Of a stretch of DNA of 64,000 nucleotides, positions 12,971 to 26,090 are shown in pieces. The position numbers and the translations under genes are program-made. Each line of letters opens with the position of its first letter. Positions within the stretch are counted from its first letter, which is position 1. The notes beneath the pieces are model-generated. The model had not been told where the DNA came from and ran no database searches. It saw only the letters and a program-made list of their open reading frames with translations. Source of the DNA: Rallus limicola (lineage: Eukaryota; Chordata; Aves; Gruiformes; Rallidae); the NCBI GenBank assembly GCA_022605955.1, contig JAKCOZ010000254.1:124001-188000 (forward strand). The letters run 5' to 3'.

Positions 12971-13858
12971 CATCCTTTTCCTTTGCCTGGAAAGAGGGAA
13001 CATGCCTGGAACCTCCTACGGTGCTTTTCTCGGCCCTAGCAGACTGCAGTTCAAAACATGCTAAACGTCCAGCAATAACTCCCAAAGTAAAGAAGCTAGG
13101 CCTGAAAGGCATAGCTTGTCTGAAACCTCCTAACAGGACACACGAGCAGACCCTGTCACTTTGGCTCTCAGCCTTTTCCTTTGCCTGGAAAGAGGGAACA
13201 TGCCTGGAACCTCCTACGGTGCTTTTCTCGGCCCTAGCAGACTGCAGTTCAAAACATGCTAAACGTCCAGCAATAACTCCCAAAGTAAAGAAGCTAGGCC
13301 TGAAAGGCATAGCTTGTCTGAAACCTCCTAACAGGACACACGAGCAGACCCTGTCACTTTGGCTCTCAGCCTTTTCCTTTGCCTGGAAAGAGGGAACATG
13401 CCTGGAACCTCCTACGGTGCTTTTCTCGGCCCTAGCAGACTGCAGTTCAAAACATGCTAAACGTCCAGCAATAACTCCCAAAGTAAAGAAGCTAGGCCTG
13501 AAAGGCATAGCTTGTCTGAAACCTCCTAACAGGACACACGAGCAGACCCTGTCACTTTGGCTCTCAGCCTTTTCCTTTGCCTGGAAAGAGGGAACATGCC
13601 TGGAACCTCCTACGGTGCTTTTCTCGGCCCTAGCAGACTGCAGTTCAAAACATGCTAAACGTCCAGCAATAACTCCCAAAGTAAAGAAGCTAGGCCTGAA
13701 AGGCATAGCTTGTCTGAAACCTCCTAACAGGACACACGAGCAGACCCTGTCACTTTGGCTCTCAGCCTTTTCCTTTGCCTGGAAAGAGGGAACATGCCTG
13801 GAACCTCCTACGGTGCTTTTCTCGGCCCTAGCAGACTGCAGTTCAAAACATGCTAAAC

Positions 13859-14454
13859 GTCCAGCAATAACTCCCGAAGTAAAGAATCTAGGCCTGAAAG
13901 GCATAGCTTGTCTGAAACCTCCTAACAGGACACACGAGCAGACCCTGTCACTTTGGCTCTCAGCCTTTTCCTTTGCCTGGAAAGAGGGAACATGCCTGGA
14001 ACCTCCTACGGTGCTTTTCTCGGCCCTAGCAGACTGCAGTTCAAAACATGCTAAACGTCCAGCAATAACTCCCGAAGTAAAGAAGCTAGGCCTGAAAGCC
14101 ATAGCTTGTCGGAAACCTCCTAACAGGACACACGAGCAGACCCTGTCACTTTGGCTCTCAGCCTTTTCCTTTGCCTGGAAAGAGGGAACATGCCTGGAAC
14201 CTCCTACGGTGCTTTTCTCGGCCCTAGCAGACTGCAGTTCAAAACATGCTAAACGTCCAGCAATAACTCCCGAAGTAAAGAAGCTAGGCCTGAAAGGCAT
14301 AGCTTGTCTGAAACCTCCTAACAGGACACACGAGCAGACCCTGTCACTTTGGCTCTCAGCCTTTTCCTTTGCCTGGAAAGAGGGAACATGCCTGGAACCT
14401 CCTACGGTGCTTTTCTCGGCCCTAGCAGACTGCAGTTCAAAACATGCTAAACGT
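13859..14454 (+). repeat. Run of three CCCGAAGT monomers
   Basis: Three successive units (starting 13861, 14059 and 14257 to within 2 bp) carry CCCGAAGT in place of CCCAAAGT. The first also has AAGAATCTA and the second AAAGCCATAG with CGG. The only other such monomer seen is the one at base 1, which matches the middle member, so a related block probably lies to the left of the window. Confidence 0.75.
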
Positions 14455-15180
14455 CCAGCAATAACTCCCAAAGTAAAGAAGCTAGGCCTGAAAGGCATAG
14501 CTTGTCTGAAACCTCCTAACAGGACACACGAGCAGACCCTGTCACTTTGGCTCTCAGCCTTTTCCTTTGCCTGGAAAGAGGGAACGTGCCTGGAACCTCC
14601 TACGGTGCTTTTCTCGGCCCTAGCAGACTGCAGTTCAAAACATGCTAAACGTCCAGCAATAACTCCCAAAGTAAAGAAGCTAGGCCTGAAAGGCATAGCT
14701 TGTCTGAAACCTCCTAACAGGACACACGAGCAGACCCTGTCACTTTGGCTCTCAGCCTTTTCCTTTGCCTGGAAAGAGGGAACATGCCTGGAACCTCCTA
14801 CGGTGCTTTTCTCGGCCCTAGCAGACTGCAGTTCAAAACATGCTAAACGTCCAGCAATAACTCCCAAAGTAAAGAAGCTAGGCCTGAAAGGCATAGCTTG
14901 TCTGAAACCTCCTAACAGGACACACGAGCAGACCCTGTCACTTTGGCTCTCAGCCTTTTCCTTTGCCTGGAAAGAGGGAACATGCCTGGAACCTCCTACG
15001 GTGCTTTTCTCGGCCCTAGCAGACTGCAGTTCAAAACATGCTAAACGTCCAGCAATAACTCCCAAAGTAAAGAAGCTAGGCCTGAAAGGCATAGCTTGTC
15101 TGAAACCTCCTAACAGGACACACGAGCAGACCCTGTCACTTTGGCTCTCAGCCTTTTCCTTTGCCTGGAAAGAGGGAACA

Positions 15181-15185
15181 TGCTG
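15181..15185. other. Private 1-bp deletion at a domain boundary
   Basis: TGCTGG replaces TGCCTGG, the first length change in the window. It shifts phase by one base and ends the 5021-codon open frame. Variant types change at about this point: CACTTTTGCTC, CGGAAACCCCC, CACCAGCAG and CTCGGGCC all appear to the right within 1.3 kb and are essentially absent to the left. Confidence 0.85.
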
Positions 15186-18100
15186 GAACCTCCTACGGTG
15201 CTTTTCTCGGCCCTAGCAGACTGCAGTTCAAAACATGCTAAACGTCCAGCAATAACTCCCAAAGTAAAGAAGCTAGGCCTGAAAGGCATAGCTTGTCTGA
15301 AACCTCCTAACAGGACACACGAGCAGACCCTGTCACTTTTGCTCTCAGCCTTTTCCTTTGCCTGGAAAGAGGGAACATGCCTGGAACCTCCTACGGTGCT
15401 TTTCTCGGCCCTAGCAGACTGCAGTTCAAAACATGCTAAACGTCCAGCAATAACTCCCAAAGTAAAGAAGCTAGGCCTGAAAGGCATAGCTTGTCGGAAA
15501 CCCCCTAACAGGACACACGAGCAGACCCTGTCACTTTGGCTCTCAGCCTTTTCCTTTGCCTGGAAAGAGGGAACATGCCTGGAACCTCCTACGGTGCTTT
15601 TCTCGGCCCTAGCAGACTGCAGTTCAAAACATGCTAAACGTCCAGCAATAACTCCCAAAGTAAAGAAGCTAGGCCTGAAAGGCATAGCTTGTCGGAAACC
15701 TCCTAACAGGACACACGAGCAGACCCTGTCACTTTGGCTCTCAGCCTTTTCCTTTGCCTGGAAAGAGGGAACATGCCTGGAACCTCCTACGGTGCTTTTC
15801 TCGGCCCTAGCAGACTGCAGTTCAAAACATGCTAAACGTCCAGCAATAACTCCCAAAGTAAAGAAGCTAGGCCTGAAAGGCATAGCTTGTCTGAAACCTC
15901 CTAACAGGACACACGAGCAGACCCTGTCACTTTGGCTCTCAGCCTTTTCCTTTGCCTGGAAAGAGGGAACATGCCTGGAACCTCCTACGGTGCTTTTCTC
16001 GGCCCTAGCAGACTGCAGTTCAAAACATGCTAAACGTCCAGCAATAACTCCCAAAGTAAAGAAGCTAGGCCTGAAAGGCATAGCTTGTCTGAAACCTCCT
16101 AACAGGACACACCAGCAGACCCTGTCACTTTGGCTCTCAGCCTTTTCCTTTGCCTGGAAAGAGGGAACATGCCTGGAACCTCCTACGGTGCTTTTCTCGG
16201 CCCTAGCAGACTGCAGTTCAAAACATGCCAAACGTCCAGCAATAACTCCCAAAGTAAAGAAGCTAGGCCTGAAAGGCATAGCTTGTCTGAAACCTCCTAA
16301 CAGGACACACGAGCAGACCCTGTCACTTTGGCTCTCAGCCTTTTCCTTTGCCTGGAAAGAGGGAACATGCCTGGAACCTCCTACGGTGCTTTTCTCGGGC
16401 CTAGCAGACTGCAGTTCAAAACATGCTAAACGTCCAGCAATAACTCCCAAAGTAAAGAAGCTAGGCCTGAAAGGCATAGCTTGTCTGAAACCTCCTAACA
16501 GGACACACGAGCAGACCCTGTCACTTTGGCTCTCAGCCTTTTCCTTTGCCTGGAAAGAGGGAACATGCCTGGAACCTCCTACGGTGCTTTTCTCGGGCCT
16601 AGCAGACTGCAGTTCAAAACATGCTAAACGTCCAGCAATAACTCCCAAAGTAAAGAAGCTAGGCCTGAAAGGCATAGCTTGTCTGAAACCTCCTAACAGG
16701 ACACACGAGCAGACCCTGTCACTTTGGCTCTCAGCCTTTTCCTTTGCCTGGAAAGAGGGAACATGCCTGGAACCTCCTACGGTGCTTTTCTCGGCCCTAG
16801 CAGACTGCAGTTCAAAACATGCTAAACGTCCAGCAATAACTCCCAAAGTAAAGATGCAAGGCCTGAAAGGCATAGCTTGTCTGAAACCTCCTAACAGGAC
16901 ACACGAGCAGACCCTGTCACTTTGGCTCTCAGCCTTTTCCTTTGCCTGGAAAGAGGGAACGTGCCTGGAACCTCCTACGGTGCTTTTCTCGGCCCTAGCA
17001 GACTGCAGTTCAAAACATGCTAAACGTCCAGCAATAACTCCCAAAGTAAAGAAGCTAGGCCTGAAAGGCATAGCTTGTCTGAAACCTCCTAACAGGACAC
17101 ACGAGCAGACCCTGTCACTTTTGCTCTCAGCCTTTTCCTTTGCCTGGAAAGAGGGAACATGCCTGGAACCTCCTACGGTGCTTTTCTCGGCCCTAGCAGA
17201 CTGCAGTTCAAAACATGCTAAACGTCCAGCAATAACTCCCAAAGTAAAGAAGCTAGGCCTGAAAGGCATAGCTTGTCGGAAACCCCCTAACAGGACACAC
17301 GAGCAGACCCTGTCACTTTGGCTCTCAGCCTTTTCCTTTGCCTGGAAAGAGGGAACATGCCTGGAACCTCCTACGGTGCTTTTCTCGGCCCTAGCAGACT
17401 GCAGTTCAAAACATGCTAAACGTCCAGCAATAACTCCCAAAGTAAAGAAGCTAGGCCTGAAAGGCATAGCTTGTCTGAAACCTCCTAACAGGACACACGA
17501 GCAGACCCTGTCACTTTGGCTCTCAGCCTTTTCCTTTGCCTGGAAAGAGGGAACATGCCTGGAACCTCCTACGGTGCTTTTCTCGGCCCTAGCAGACTGC
17601 AGTTCAAAACATGCTAAACGTCCTGCAATTACTCCCAAAGTAAAGAAGCTAGGCCTGAAAGGCATAGCTTGTCTGAAACCTCCTAACAGGACACACGAGC
17701 AGACCCTGTCACTTTGGCTCTCAGCCTTTTCCTTTGCCTGGAAAGAGGGAACATGCCTGGAACCTCCTACGGTGCTTTTCTCGGCCCTAGCAGACTGCAG
17801 TTCAAAACATGCTAAACGTCCAGCAATAACTCCCAAAGTAAAGAAGCTAGGCCTGAAAGGCATAGCTTGTCTGAAACCTCCTAACAGGACACACGAGCAG
17901 ACCCTGTCACTTTGGCTCTCAGCCTTTTCCTTTGCCTGGAAAGAGGGAACATGCCTGGAACCTCCTACGGTGCTTTTCTCGGCCCTAGCAGACTGCAGTT
18001 CAAAACATGCTAAACGTCCAGCAATAACTCCCAAAGTAAAGAAGCTAGGCCTGAAAGGCATAGCTTGTCGGAAACCTCCTAACAGGACACACGAGCAGAC

Positions 18101-18772
18101 CCTGTCACTTTGGCTCTCAGCCTTTTCCTTTGCCTGGAAAGAGGGAACATGCCTGGAACCTCCTACGGTGCTTTTCTCGGCCCTAGCAGACTGCAGTTCA
18201 AAACATGCTAAACGTCCAGCAATAACTCCCAAAGTAAAGAAGCTAGGCCTGAAAGGCATAGCTTGTCTGAAACCTCCTAACAGGACACACGAGCAGACCC
18301 TGTCACTTTGGCTCTCAGCCTTTTCCTTTGCCTGGAAAGAGGGAACATGCCTGGAACCTCCTACGGTGCTTTTCTCGGCCCTAGCAGACTGCAGTTCAAA
18401 ACATGCTAAACGTCCAGCAATAACTCCCAAAGTAAAGAAGCTAGGCCTGAAAGTCATAGCTTGTCGGAAACCCCCTAACAGGACACACGAGCAGACCCTG
18501 TCACTTTGGCTCTCAGCCTTTTCCTTTGCCTGGAAAGAGGGAACATGCCTGGAACCTCCTACGGTGCTTTTCTCGGGCCTAGCAGACTGCAGTTCAAAAC
18601 ATGCTAAACGTCCAGCAATAACTCCCAAAGTAAAGAAGCTAGGCCTGAAAGGCATAGCTTGTCTGAAACCTCCTAACAGGACACACGAGCAGACCCTGTC
18701 ACTTTGGCTCTCAGCCTTTTCCTTTGCCTGGAAAGAGGGAACATGCCTGGAACCTCCTACGGTGCTATTCTC
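15183..18772 (+). repeat. Array domain 2: about 18 monomers
   Basis: Regular 198-bp units with variants shared with blocks much further right: CACTTTTGCTC (near 15339, 17121), CACCAGCAG (16113), ATGCCAAAC (near 16229), GGGCC in two consecutive units (near 16399 and 16597), a CAAGG unit near 16858 with the private AAGATGC, and the GTCATAGC monomer at 18454 that precedes the first +1 A HOR marker by 319 bp. Confidence 0.8.
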
Positions 18773-21700
18773 AGGCCCTAGCAGACTGCAGTTCAAAACA
18801 TGCTAAACGTCCAGAAATAACTCCGAAAGTAAAGAAGCTAGGCCTGAAAGGCATAGCTTGTCTGAAACCTCCTAACAGGACACACGAGCAGACCCTGTCA
18901 CTTTGGCTCTCAGCCTTTTCCTTTGCCTGGAAAGAGGGAACGTGCCTGGAACCTCCTACGGTGCTTTTCTCGGCCCTAGCAGACTGCAGTTCAAAACATG
19001 CTAACCGTCCAGCAATAACTCCCAAAGTAAAGAAGGTAGGCCTGAAAGGCATAGCTTGTCTGAAACCTCCTAACAGGACACACGAGCAGACCCTGTCACT
19101 TTGGCTCTCAGCCTTTTCCTTTGCCTGGAAAGAGGGAACATGCCTGGAACCTCCTACGGTGCTTTTCTCGGGCCTAGCAGACTGCAGTTCAAAACATGCT
19201 AAACGTCCAGCAATAACTCCCAAAGTAAAGAAGCTAGGCCTGAAAGGCATAGCTTGTCGGAAACCCCCTAACAGGACACACGAGCAGACCCTGTCACTTT
19301 GGCTCTCAGCCTTTTCCTTTGCCTGGAAAGAGGGAACATGCCTGGAACCTCCTACGGTGCTTTTCTTGGCCCTAGCAGACTGCAGTTCAAAACATGCTAA
19401 ACGTCCAGCAATAACTCCCAAAGTAAAGAAGCTAGGCCTGAAAGGCATAGCTTGTCTGAAACCTCCTAACAGGACACATGAGCAGACCCTGTCACTTTGG
19501 CTCTCAGCCTTTTCCTTTGCCTGGAAAGAGGGAACATGCCTGGAACCTCCTACGGTGCTATTCTCGGCCCTAGCAGACTGCAGTTCAAAACATGCTAAAC
19601 GTCCAGCAATAACTCCCAAAGTAAAGAAGCTAGGCCTGAAAGGCATAGCTCGTCTGAAACCTCCTAACAGGACACACGAGCAGACCCTGTCACTTTGGCT
19701 CTCAGCCTTTTCCTTTGCCTGGAAAGAGGGAACGTGCCTGGAACCTCCTACGGTGCTTTTCTCGGCCCTAGCAGACTGCAGTTCAAAACATGCTAACCGT
19801 CCAGCAATAACTCCCAAAGTAAAGAAGCTAGGCCTGAAAGGCATAGCTTGTCTGAAACCTCCTAACAGGACACACGAGCAGACCCTGTCACTTTGGCTCT
19901 CAGCCTTTTCCTTTGCCTGGAAAGAGGGAACATGCCTGGAACCTCCTACGGTGCTTTTCTCGGCCCTAGCAGACTGCAGTTCAAAACATGCTAAACGTCC
20001 AGCAATAACTCCCAAAGTAAAGAAGCTAGGCCTGAAAGGCATAGCTTGTCGGAAACCTCCTAACAGGACACACGAGCAGACCCTGTCACTTTGGCTCTCA
20101 GCCTTTTCCTTTGCCTGGAAAGAGGGAACATGCCTGGAACCTCCTACGGTGCTTTTCTCGGCCCTAGCAGACTGCAGTTCAAAACATGCTAAACGTCCAG
20201 CAATAACTCCCAAAGTAAAGAAGCTAGGCCTGAAAGGCATAGCTTGTCTGAAACCTCCTAACAGGACACACGAGCAGACCCTGTCACTTTGGCTCTCAGC
20301 CTTTTCCTTTGCCTGGAAAGAGGGAACATGCCTGGAACCTCCTACGGTGCTTTTCTCGGGCCTAGCAGACTGCAGTTCAAAACATGCTAAACGTCCAGCA
20401 ATAACTCCCAAAGTAAAGAAGCTAGGCCTGAAAGGCATAGCTTGTCTGAAACCTCCTAACAGGACACACGAGCAGACCCTGTCACTTTGGCTCTCAGCCT
20501 TTTCCTTTGCCTGGAAAGAGGGAACATGCCTGGAACCTCCTACGGTGCTTTTCTCGGCCCTAGCAGACTGCAGTTCAAAACATGCTAAACGTCCAGCAAT
20601 AACTCCCAAAGTAAAGAAGCTAGGCCTGAAAGGCATAGCTTGTCGGAAACCTCCTAACAGGACACACGAGCAGACCCTGTCACTTTGGCTCTCAGCCTTT
20701 TCCTTTGCCTGGAAAGAGGGAACATGCCTGGAACCTCCTACGGTGCTTTTCTCGGCCCTAGCAGACTGCAGTTCAAAACATGCTAAACGTCCAGCAATAA
20801 CTCCCAAAGTAAAGAAGCTAGGCCTGAAAGGCATAGCTTGTCTGAAACCTCCTAACAGGACACACGAGCAGACCCTGTCACTTTGGCTCTCAGCCTTTTC
20901 CTTTGCCTGGAAAGAGGGAACATGCCTGGAACCTCCTACGGTGCTTTTCTCGGGCCTAGCAGACTGCAGTTCAAAACATGCTAAACGTCCAGCAATAACT
21001 CCCAAAGTAAAGAAGCTAGGCCTGAAAGGCATAGCTTGTCTGAAACCTCCTAACAGGACACACGAGCAGACCCTGTCACTTTGGCTCTCAGCCTTTTCCT
21101 TTGCCTGGAAAGAGGGAACATGCCTGGAACCTCCTACGGTGCTTTTCTCGGCCCTAGCAGACTGCAGTTCAAAACATGCTAAACGTCCAGCAATAACTCC
21201 CAAAGTAAAGAAGCTAGGCCTGAAAGGCATAGCTTGTCTGAAACCTCCTAACAGGACACACGAGCAGACCCTGTCACTTTGGCTCTCAGCCTTTTCCTTT
21301 GCCTGGAAAGAGGGAACATGCCTGGAACCTCCTACGGTGCTTTTCTCGGCCCTAGCAGACTGCAGTTCAAAACATGCTAAACGTCCAGCAATAACTCCCA
21401 AAGTAAAGAAGCTAGGCCTGAAAGGCATAGCTTGTCTGAAACCTCCTAACAGGACACACGAGCAGACCCTGTCACTTTGGCTCTCAGCCTTTTCCTTTGC
21501 CTGGAAAGAGGGAACATGCCTGGAACCTCCTACGGTGCTTTTCTCGGCCCTAGCAGACTGCAGTTCAAAACATGCTAAACGTCCAGCAATAACTCCCAAA
21601 GTAAAGAAGCTAGGCCTGAAAGGCATAGCTTGTCTGAAACCTCCTAACAGGACACACGAGCAGACCCTGTCACTTTGGCTCTCAGCCTTTTCCTTTGCCT

Positions 21701-22337
21701 GGAAAGAGGGAACATGCCTGGAACCTCCTACGGTGCTTTTCTCGGCCCTAGCAGACTGCAGTTCAAAACATGCTAAACGTCCAGCAATAACTCCCAAAGT
21801 AAAGAAGCTAGGCCTGAAAGGCATAGCTTGTCTGAAACCTCCTAACAGGACACACGAGCAGACCCTGTCACTTTTGCTCTCAGCCTTTTCCTTTGCCTGG
21901 AAAGAGGGAACATGCCTGGAACCTCCTACGGTGCTTTTCTCGGCCCTAGCAGACTGCAGTTCAAAACATGCTAAACGTCCAGCAATAACTCCCAAAGTAA
22001 AGAAGCTAGGCCTGAAAGTCATAGCTTGTCGGAAACCCCCTAACAGGACACACGAGCAGACCCTGTCACTTTGGCTCTCAGCCTTTTCCTTTGCCTGGAA
22101 AGAGGGAACATGCCTGGAACCTCCTACGGTGCTTTTCTCGGGCCTAGCAGACTGCAGTTCAAAACATGCTAAACGTCCAGCAATAACTCCCAAAGTAAAG
22201 AAGCTAGGCCTGAAAGGCATAGCTTGTCTGAAACCTCCTAACAGGACACACGAGCAGACCCTGTCACTTTGGCTCTCAGCCTTTTCCTTTGCCTGGAAAG
22301 AGGGAACATGCCTGGAACCTCCTACGGTGCTATTCTC
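18773..22337 (+). repeat. HOR copy 1, 18 monomers (3565 bp)
   Basis: It opens with an inserted A in TCTCAGGCC (18773) next to TATTC. This is followed in order by CCAGAAATA, GGAACGTGCC, CTAACCGTCC, GAAGGTAGG, GGGCC, CGGAAACCCCC, then a second TATTC unit with GCTCGTCTG and another GTGCC / TAACCG pair. The second TATTC lies 4 monomers after the first; it lies 6 in copies 2, 3 and 4 and 5 in copy 5. A GTCATAGC monomer at 22019 ends the block, 319 bp before the next marker. The ACTCCGAAAG near 18823 is private. Confidence 0.88.
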
Positions 22338-25300
22338 AGGCCCTAGCAGACTGCAGTTCAAAACATGCTAAACGTCCAGAAATAACTCCCAAAGTAAAGA
22401 AGCTAGGCCTGAAAGGCATAGCTTGTCTGAAACCTCCTAACAGGACACACGAGCAGACCCTGTCACTTTGGCTCTCAGCCTTTTCCTTTGCCTGGAAAGA
22501 GGGAACGTGCCTGGAACCTCCTACGGTGCTTTTCTCGGCCCTAGCAGACTGCAGTTCAAAACATGCTAACCGTCCAGCAATAACTCCCAAAGTAAAGAAG
22601 GTAGGCCTGAAAGGCATAGCTTGTCTGAAACCTCCTAACAGGACACACGAGCAGACCCTGTCACTTTGGCTCTCAGCCTTTTCCTTTGCCTGGAAAGAGG
22701 GAACATGCCTGGAACCTCCTACGGTGCTTTTCTCGGGCCTAGCAGACTGCAGTTCAAAACATGCTAAACGTCCAGCAATAACTCCCAAAGTAAAGAAGCT
22801 AGGCCTGAAAGGCATAGCTTGTCGGAAACCTCCTAACAGGACACACGAGCAGCCCCTGTCACTTTGGCTCTCAGCCTTTTCCTTTGCCTGGAAAGAGGGA
22901 ACATGCCTGGAACCTCCTACGGTGCTTTTCTCGGCCCTAGCAGACTGCAGTTCAAAACATGCTAAACGTCCAGCAATAACTCCCAAAGTAAAGAAGCTAG
23001 GCCTGAAAGGCATAGCTTGTCTGAAACCTCCTAACAGGACACACGAGCAGACCCTGTCACTTTGGCTCTCAGCCTTTTCCTTTGCCTGGAAAGAGGGAAC
23101 ATGCCTGGAACCTCCTACGGTGCTTTTCTCGGCCCTAGCAGACTGCAGTTCAAAACATGCTAAACGTCCAGCAATAACTCCCAAAGTAAAGAAGCTAGGC
23201 CTGAAAGGCATAGCTTGTCGGAAACCCCCTAACAGGACACACGAGCAGACCCTGTCACTTTGGCTCTCAGCCTTTTCCTTTGCCTGGAAAGAGGGAACAT
23301 GCCTGGAACCTCCTACGGTGCTTTTCTCGGCCCTAGCAGACTGCAGTTCAAAACATGCTAAACGTCCAGCAATAACTCCCAAAGTAAAGAAGCTAGGCCT
23401 GAAAGGCATAGCTTGTCTGAAACCTCCTAACAGGACACACGAGCAGACCCTGTCACTTTGGCTCTCAGCCTTTTCCTTTGCCTGGAAAGAGGGAACATGC
23501 CTGGAACCTCCTACGGTGCTATTCTCGGCCCTAGCAGACTGCAGTTCAAAACATGCTAAACGTCCAGCAATAACTCCCAAAGTAAAGAAGCTAGGCCTGA
23601 AAGGCATAGCTCGTCTGAAACCTCCTAACAGGACACACGAGCAGACCCTGTCACTTTGGCTCTCAGCCTTTTCCTTTGCCTGGAAAGAGGGAACGTGCCT
23701 GGAACCTCCTACGGTGCTTTTCTCGGGCCTAGCAGACTGCAGTTCAAAACATGCTAACCGTCCAGCAATAACTCCCAAAGTAAAGAAGCTAGGCCTGAAA
23801 GGCATAGCTTGTCTGAAACCTCCTAACAGGACACACGAGCAGACCCTGTCACTTTGGCTCTCAGCCTTTTCCTTTGCCTGGAAAGAGGGAACATGCCTGG
23901 AACCTCCTACGGTGCTTTTCTCGGCCCTAGCAGACTGCAGTTCAAAACATGCTAAACGTCCAGCAATAACTCCCAAAGTAAAGAAGCTAGGCCTGAAAGG
24001 CATAGCTTGTCGGAAACCTCCTAACAGGACACACGAGCAGACCCTGTCACTTTGGCTCTCAGCCTTTTCCTTTGCCTGGAAAGAGGGAACATGCCTGGAA
24101 CCTCCTACGGTGCTTTTCTCGGCCCTAGCAGACTGCAGTTCAAAACATGCTAAACGTCCAGCAATAACTCCCAAAGTAAAGAAGCTAGGCCTGAAAGGCA
24201 TAGCTTGTCTGAAACCTCCTAACAGGACACACGAGCAGACCCTGTCACTTTGGCTCTCAGCCTTTTCCTTTGCCTGGAAAGAGGGAACATGCCTGGAACC
24301 TCCTACGGTGCTTTTCTCGGCCCTAGCAGACTGCAGTTCAAAACATGCTAAACGTCCAGCAATAACTCCCAAAGTAAAGAAGCTAGGCCTGAAAGGCATA
24401 GCTTGTCTGAAACCTCCTAACAGGACACACGAGCAGACCCTGTCACTTTGGCTCTCAGCCTTTTCCTTTGCCTGGAAAGAGGGAACATGCCTGGAACCTC
24501 CTACGGTGCTTTTCTCGGCCCTAGCAGACTGCAGTTCAAAACATGCTAAACGTCCAGCAATAACTCCCAAAGTAAAGAAGCTAGGCCTGAAAGGCATAGC
24601 TTGTCTGAAACCTCCTAACAGGACACACGAGCAGACCCTGTCACTTTGGCTCTCAGCCTTTTCCTTTGCCTGGAAAGAGGGAACATGCCTGGAACCTCCT
24701 ACGGTGCTTTTCTCGGCCCTAGCAGACTGCAGTTCAAAACATGCTAAACGTCCAGCAATAACTCCCAAAGTAAAGAAGCTAGGCCTGAAAGGCATAGCTT
24801 GTCTGAAACCTCCTAACAGGACACACGAGCAGACCCTGTCACTTTGGCTCTCAGCCTTTTCCTTTGCCTGGAAAGAGGGAACATGCCTGGAACCTCCTAC
24901 GGTGCTTTTCTCGGGCCTAGCAGACTGCAGTTCAAAACATGCTAAACGTCCAGCAATAACTCCCAAAGTAAAGAAGCTAGGCCTGAAAGGCATAGCTTGT
25001 CTGAAACCTCCTAACAGGACACACGAGCAGACCCTGTCACTTTGGCTCTCAGCCTTTTCCTTTGCCTGGAAAGAGGGAACATGCCTGGAACCTCCTACGG
25101 TGCTTTTCTCGGCCCTAGCAGACTGCAGTTCAAAACATGCTAAACGTCCAGCAATAACTCCCAAAGTAAAGAAGCTAGGCCTGAAAGGCATAGCTTGTCT
25201 GAAACCTCCTAACAGGACACACGAGCAGACCCTGTCACTTTGGCTCTCAGCCTTTTCCTTTGCCTGGAAAGAGGGAACATGCCTGGAACCTCCTACGGTG

Positions 25301-26079
25301 CTTTTCTCGGCCCTAGCAGACTGCAGTTCAAAACATGCTAAACGTCCAGCAATAACTCCCAAAGTAAAGAAGCTAGGCCTGAAAGGCATAGCTTGTCTGA
25401 AACCTCCTAACAGGACACACGAGCAGACCCTGTCACTTTTGCTCTCAGCCTTTTCCTTTGCCTGGAAAGAGGGAACATGCCTGGAACCTCCTACGGTGCT
25501 TTTCTCGGCCCTAGCAGACTGCAGTTCAAAACATGCTAAACGTCCAGCAATAACTCCCAAAGTAAAGAAGCTAGGTCTGAAAGGCATAGCTTGTCGGAAA
25601 CCCCCTAACAGGACACACGAGCAGACCCTGTCACTTTGGCTCTCAGCCTTTTCCTTTGCCTGGAAAGAGGGAACATGCCTGGAACCTCCTACGGTGCTTT
25701 TCTCGGCCCTAGCAGACTGCAGTTCAAAACATGCTAAACGTCCAGCAATAACTCCCAAAGTAAAGAAGCTAGGCCTGAAAGGCATAGCTTGTCTGAAACC
25801 TCCTAACAGGACACACGAGCAGACCCTGTCACTTTGGCTCTCAGCCTTTTCCTTTGCCTTGAAAGAGGGAACATGCCTGGAACCTCCTACGGTGCTTTTC
25901 TCGGGCCTAGCAGACTGCAGTTCAAAACATGCTAAACGTCCAGCAATAACTCCCAAAGTAAAGAAGCTAGGCCTGAAAGGCATAGCTTGTCTGAAACCTC
26001 CTAACAGGACACACGAGCAGACCCTGTCACTTTGGCTCTCAGCCTTTTCCTTTGCCTGGAAAGAGGGAACATGCCTGGA
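22338..26079 (+). repeat. HOR copy 2, about 19 monomers, ends at 64-bp deletion
   Basis: It starts with the same +1 A (22338) and the same variant order as copy 1. It also carries an extra unit with CAGCCCCTG (near 22853), which is shared with copies 3 and 4 and absent from 1 and 5. Its right end has AGGTCTG (25576) and GCCTTGAAAG (25860), followed 504 bp after 25576 by the deletion junction. The right end is the same as that of copy 5, 32.8 kb away. Confidence 0.88.
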
Positions 26080-26090
26080 ATAACTCCCAA
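26070..26090. other. 64-bp deletion junction, copy 1 (26079/26080)
   Basis: CATGCCTGGA is joined directly to ATAACTCCC. The bases from phase 141 of one monomer to phase 6 of the next are missing, leaving a 134-bp unit that lacks the PstI site. A 2-bp AA is shared at the break. The identical junction occurs twice more (58887/58888 and 59813/59814). Confidence 0.95.

Larger units (their letters stand above)
1..15182 (+). repeat. Array domain 1: 76.7 monomers in perfect register
   Basis: No indel occurs in this 15.2-kb stretch, and variation is by substitution only. It has its own variants that I did not see further right: GCTTTCCTCGG (near 2334, 3523, 3921, 5503, 7085, 9859), CCTGACAGG (near 3231, 7588, 8578), CCTATCAG (3337, 8683), GTCTCTTT (near 5040, 9395, 12563), GCCTGCAAAG (near 5268, 9624) and TGGCCCTCA (near 5443, 9799, 12967). 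The GGGCC variant common to the right is nearly absent. The very first monomer has private changes at 122 and 128 and shares CCCGAAGT and AAAGCCAT with the monomer at 14059, exactly 71 units away. Confidence 0.85.

Noticed and set aside
151..15216. 5021-codon open frame as a giant repeat protein gene
   Set aside because: It is the satellite read in its stop-free frame. The same DNA is often open on the other strand, there is no distinct start or end region, no signal peptide or unique domain, and residue-changing variants are common.
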